The position numbers and the translations under genes were made by a program. A model generated the notes under the pieces. The model searched no databases. It worked only from the letters and a program-made list of their open reading frames with translations, and had not been told where the DNA came from. A stretch of 47,902 bases of DNA from an uncultured Alphaproteobacteria bacterium. GTDB lineage: Bacteria > Pseudomonadota > Alphaproteobacteria > Micropepsales > Micropepsaceae. The first letter of the stretch is position 1. The number at the start of each line of letters is the position of its first letter. Where the stretch lies: positions 1-47,902 of the forward strand of contig CALMGU010000159.1 of assembly GCA_937865685.1 (NCBI GenBank), given 5' to 3'. Shown here piece after piece: positions 47,429-47,902 of the stretch.

Positions 47429-47458
47429 CCCGAAATCGCGGCCAAGCCCGATCGCATA

Positions 47459-47563
47459 GGGGAAGCCGGCTTCGTGGAATATTTCCGCGATCAGAGCGGC
47501 CGTCCAGGGAGTGTTTGAGGCCGGCTTGAGCACAATTGTGTTGCCGGCGATCAGGGCCGGGGC
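47459..47563 (-). pseudogene. aldehyde dehydrogenase fragment fused in frame to nuoL
   Basis: About 35 residues, [19 protein letters not shown] followed by [16 protein letters not shown], match the NAD-binding segment of the aldehyde dehydrogenase superfamily (GNTVVLKP, with the conserved Lys). No other part of such an enzyme is present. Its far end shares the stretch 47543-47563 with the chemotaxis fragment on the other strand. Confidence 0.8.
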
Positions 47564-47712
47564 TTCTCCGTGGTGGCGGCGGAGATAAGGCGCCTCGCCG
47601 AACGCAGTCAGAAGGCCGCGCAACAAATCTCCGATCTGACCGGCGCGAGCCTTAGTGTGGCCGCGGACTCCGGAATGAAGCTTGCGTCGCTCGCCCCGTC
47701 GATTCGCCGGAC
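47543..47712 (+). pseudogene. methyl-accepting chemotaxis protein fragment
   Basis: Plus-strand frame reading [20 protein letters not shown] then [14 protein letters not shown], the highly conserved signalling hairpin region of chemoreceptors, continuing to about SLAPSIRRT. No start, stop, sensor or HAMP domain is present. The frame changes at about 47700-47712 into an oxidoreductase. Confidence 0.8.
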
Positions 47713-47902
47713 CAGATGCAGTTCCTGATCCGCTACACGCACCGGCTGTGGCCGCAGTTGCGCCACGTCAAGTTCACCCATGGCTGGAACGGCCAACTCG
47801 CGGTCACCATGGATCACTACCCGCACATCCACGAGCCGGCCGACGGCGTGCTGGTGTGCCTCGGCTACAACGGACGCGGCGTCGCCATGAGCACGGCCAT
47901 GG
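47695..47902 (+). pseudogene. FAD-dependent oxidoreductase (DAO family) C-terminal fragment
   Basis: Plus-strand frame with [35 protein letters not shown] and GYNGRGVAMSTAMG, running off the right edge. The last block is the FAD-binding C-terminal signature of the glycine/D-amino-acid oxidase superfamily (gamma-glutamylputrescine-oxidase-like members have it). It has no relation to the neighbouring complex I genes. Confidence 0.78.

Noticed and set aside
46250..47626. A continuous 458-codon frame reading as an aldehyde dehydrogenase-NuoL fusion protein
   Set aside because: The dehydrogenase part is only ~35 residues without a catalytic domain, and the adjacent sequence switches to other genes and strands. 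It is a chimeric join, not a fusion.

Overview
The window is GC-rich DNA from an alphaproteobacterium. The evidence is gene order: a trpGDC-moaC-moeA-lexA run, the rpsB-to-lpxB superoperon, and the nuoLMN-birA-coaX-rnj-mce-DUF1467 and lolC-lolD-dnaE blocks. LpxI (rather than LpxH) and a direct-repeat LexA box GAAC-N7-GAAC also fit this class. Genus cannot be read from the sequence; a lineage near Caulobacterales, Micropepsales or Rhodospirillales is an inference. No tRNA, rRNA, CRISPR array, insertion sequence or prophage was seen.

Layout. Positions 1-1123 hold a truncated conjugation gene (trbG) abutting a truncated cysteine desulfurase gene. Positions 1363-5684 (+) carry tryptophan genes coupled to molybdenum-cofactor genes; MoaC has an extra C-terminal helix-turn-helix domain. 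A terminator, a small secreted protein (-) and lexA (+) with its own SOS operator follow. comEC (-) is divergent from gltX (+), and gltA (+) converges on the envelope superoperon. That superoperon runs on the minus strand from 26561 to 11951: rpsB-tsf-pyrH-frr-uppS-cdsA-dxr-rseP-bamA-skp-lpxD-fabZ-lpxA-lpxI-lpxB. It joins translation, isoprenoid and phospholipid precursors, outer-membrane protein assembly and lipid A synthesis. Next come two convergent GT87-type membrane glycosyltransferases, an aminotransferase (+) and dnaE (-). Between dnaE and lolD lies a 33-residue membrane-protein gene under two LexA boxes. Then come lolD-lolC (-), a Bcr/CflA transporter and an archaeal/eukaryotic-type prolyl-tRNA synthetase (+), a small secreted protein (-), a possible small RNA, and DUF1467-mce-rnj-coaX-birA-nuoN-nuoM-nuoL (-).

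The last ~450 bases are not a normal locus. Within them nuoL is joined to pieces of an aldehyde dehydrogenase, a chemotaxis receptor and an FAD oxidoreductase, in different frames and strands. With the trbG/iscS join at the left end, this suggests that both contig termini are assembly (or amplification) chimeras, so neither end should be read as a real fusion or island.

The most interesting biological signal is the SOS pair. The lexA promoter and the promoter of the 33-residue protein carry operators identical at 14 of 15 positions, both overlapping a TAGAAC -10 box. The small protein has the size, topology and control expected of an SOS cell-division inhibitor of the Caulobacter SidA kind.
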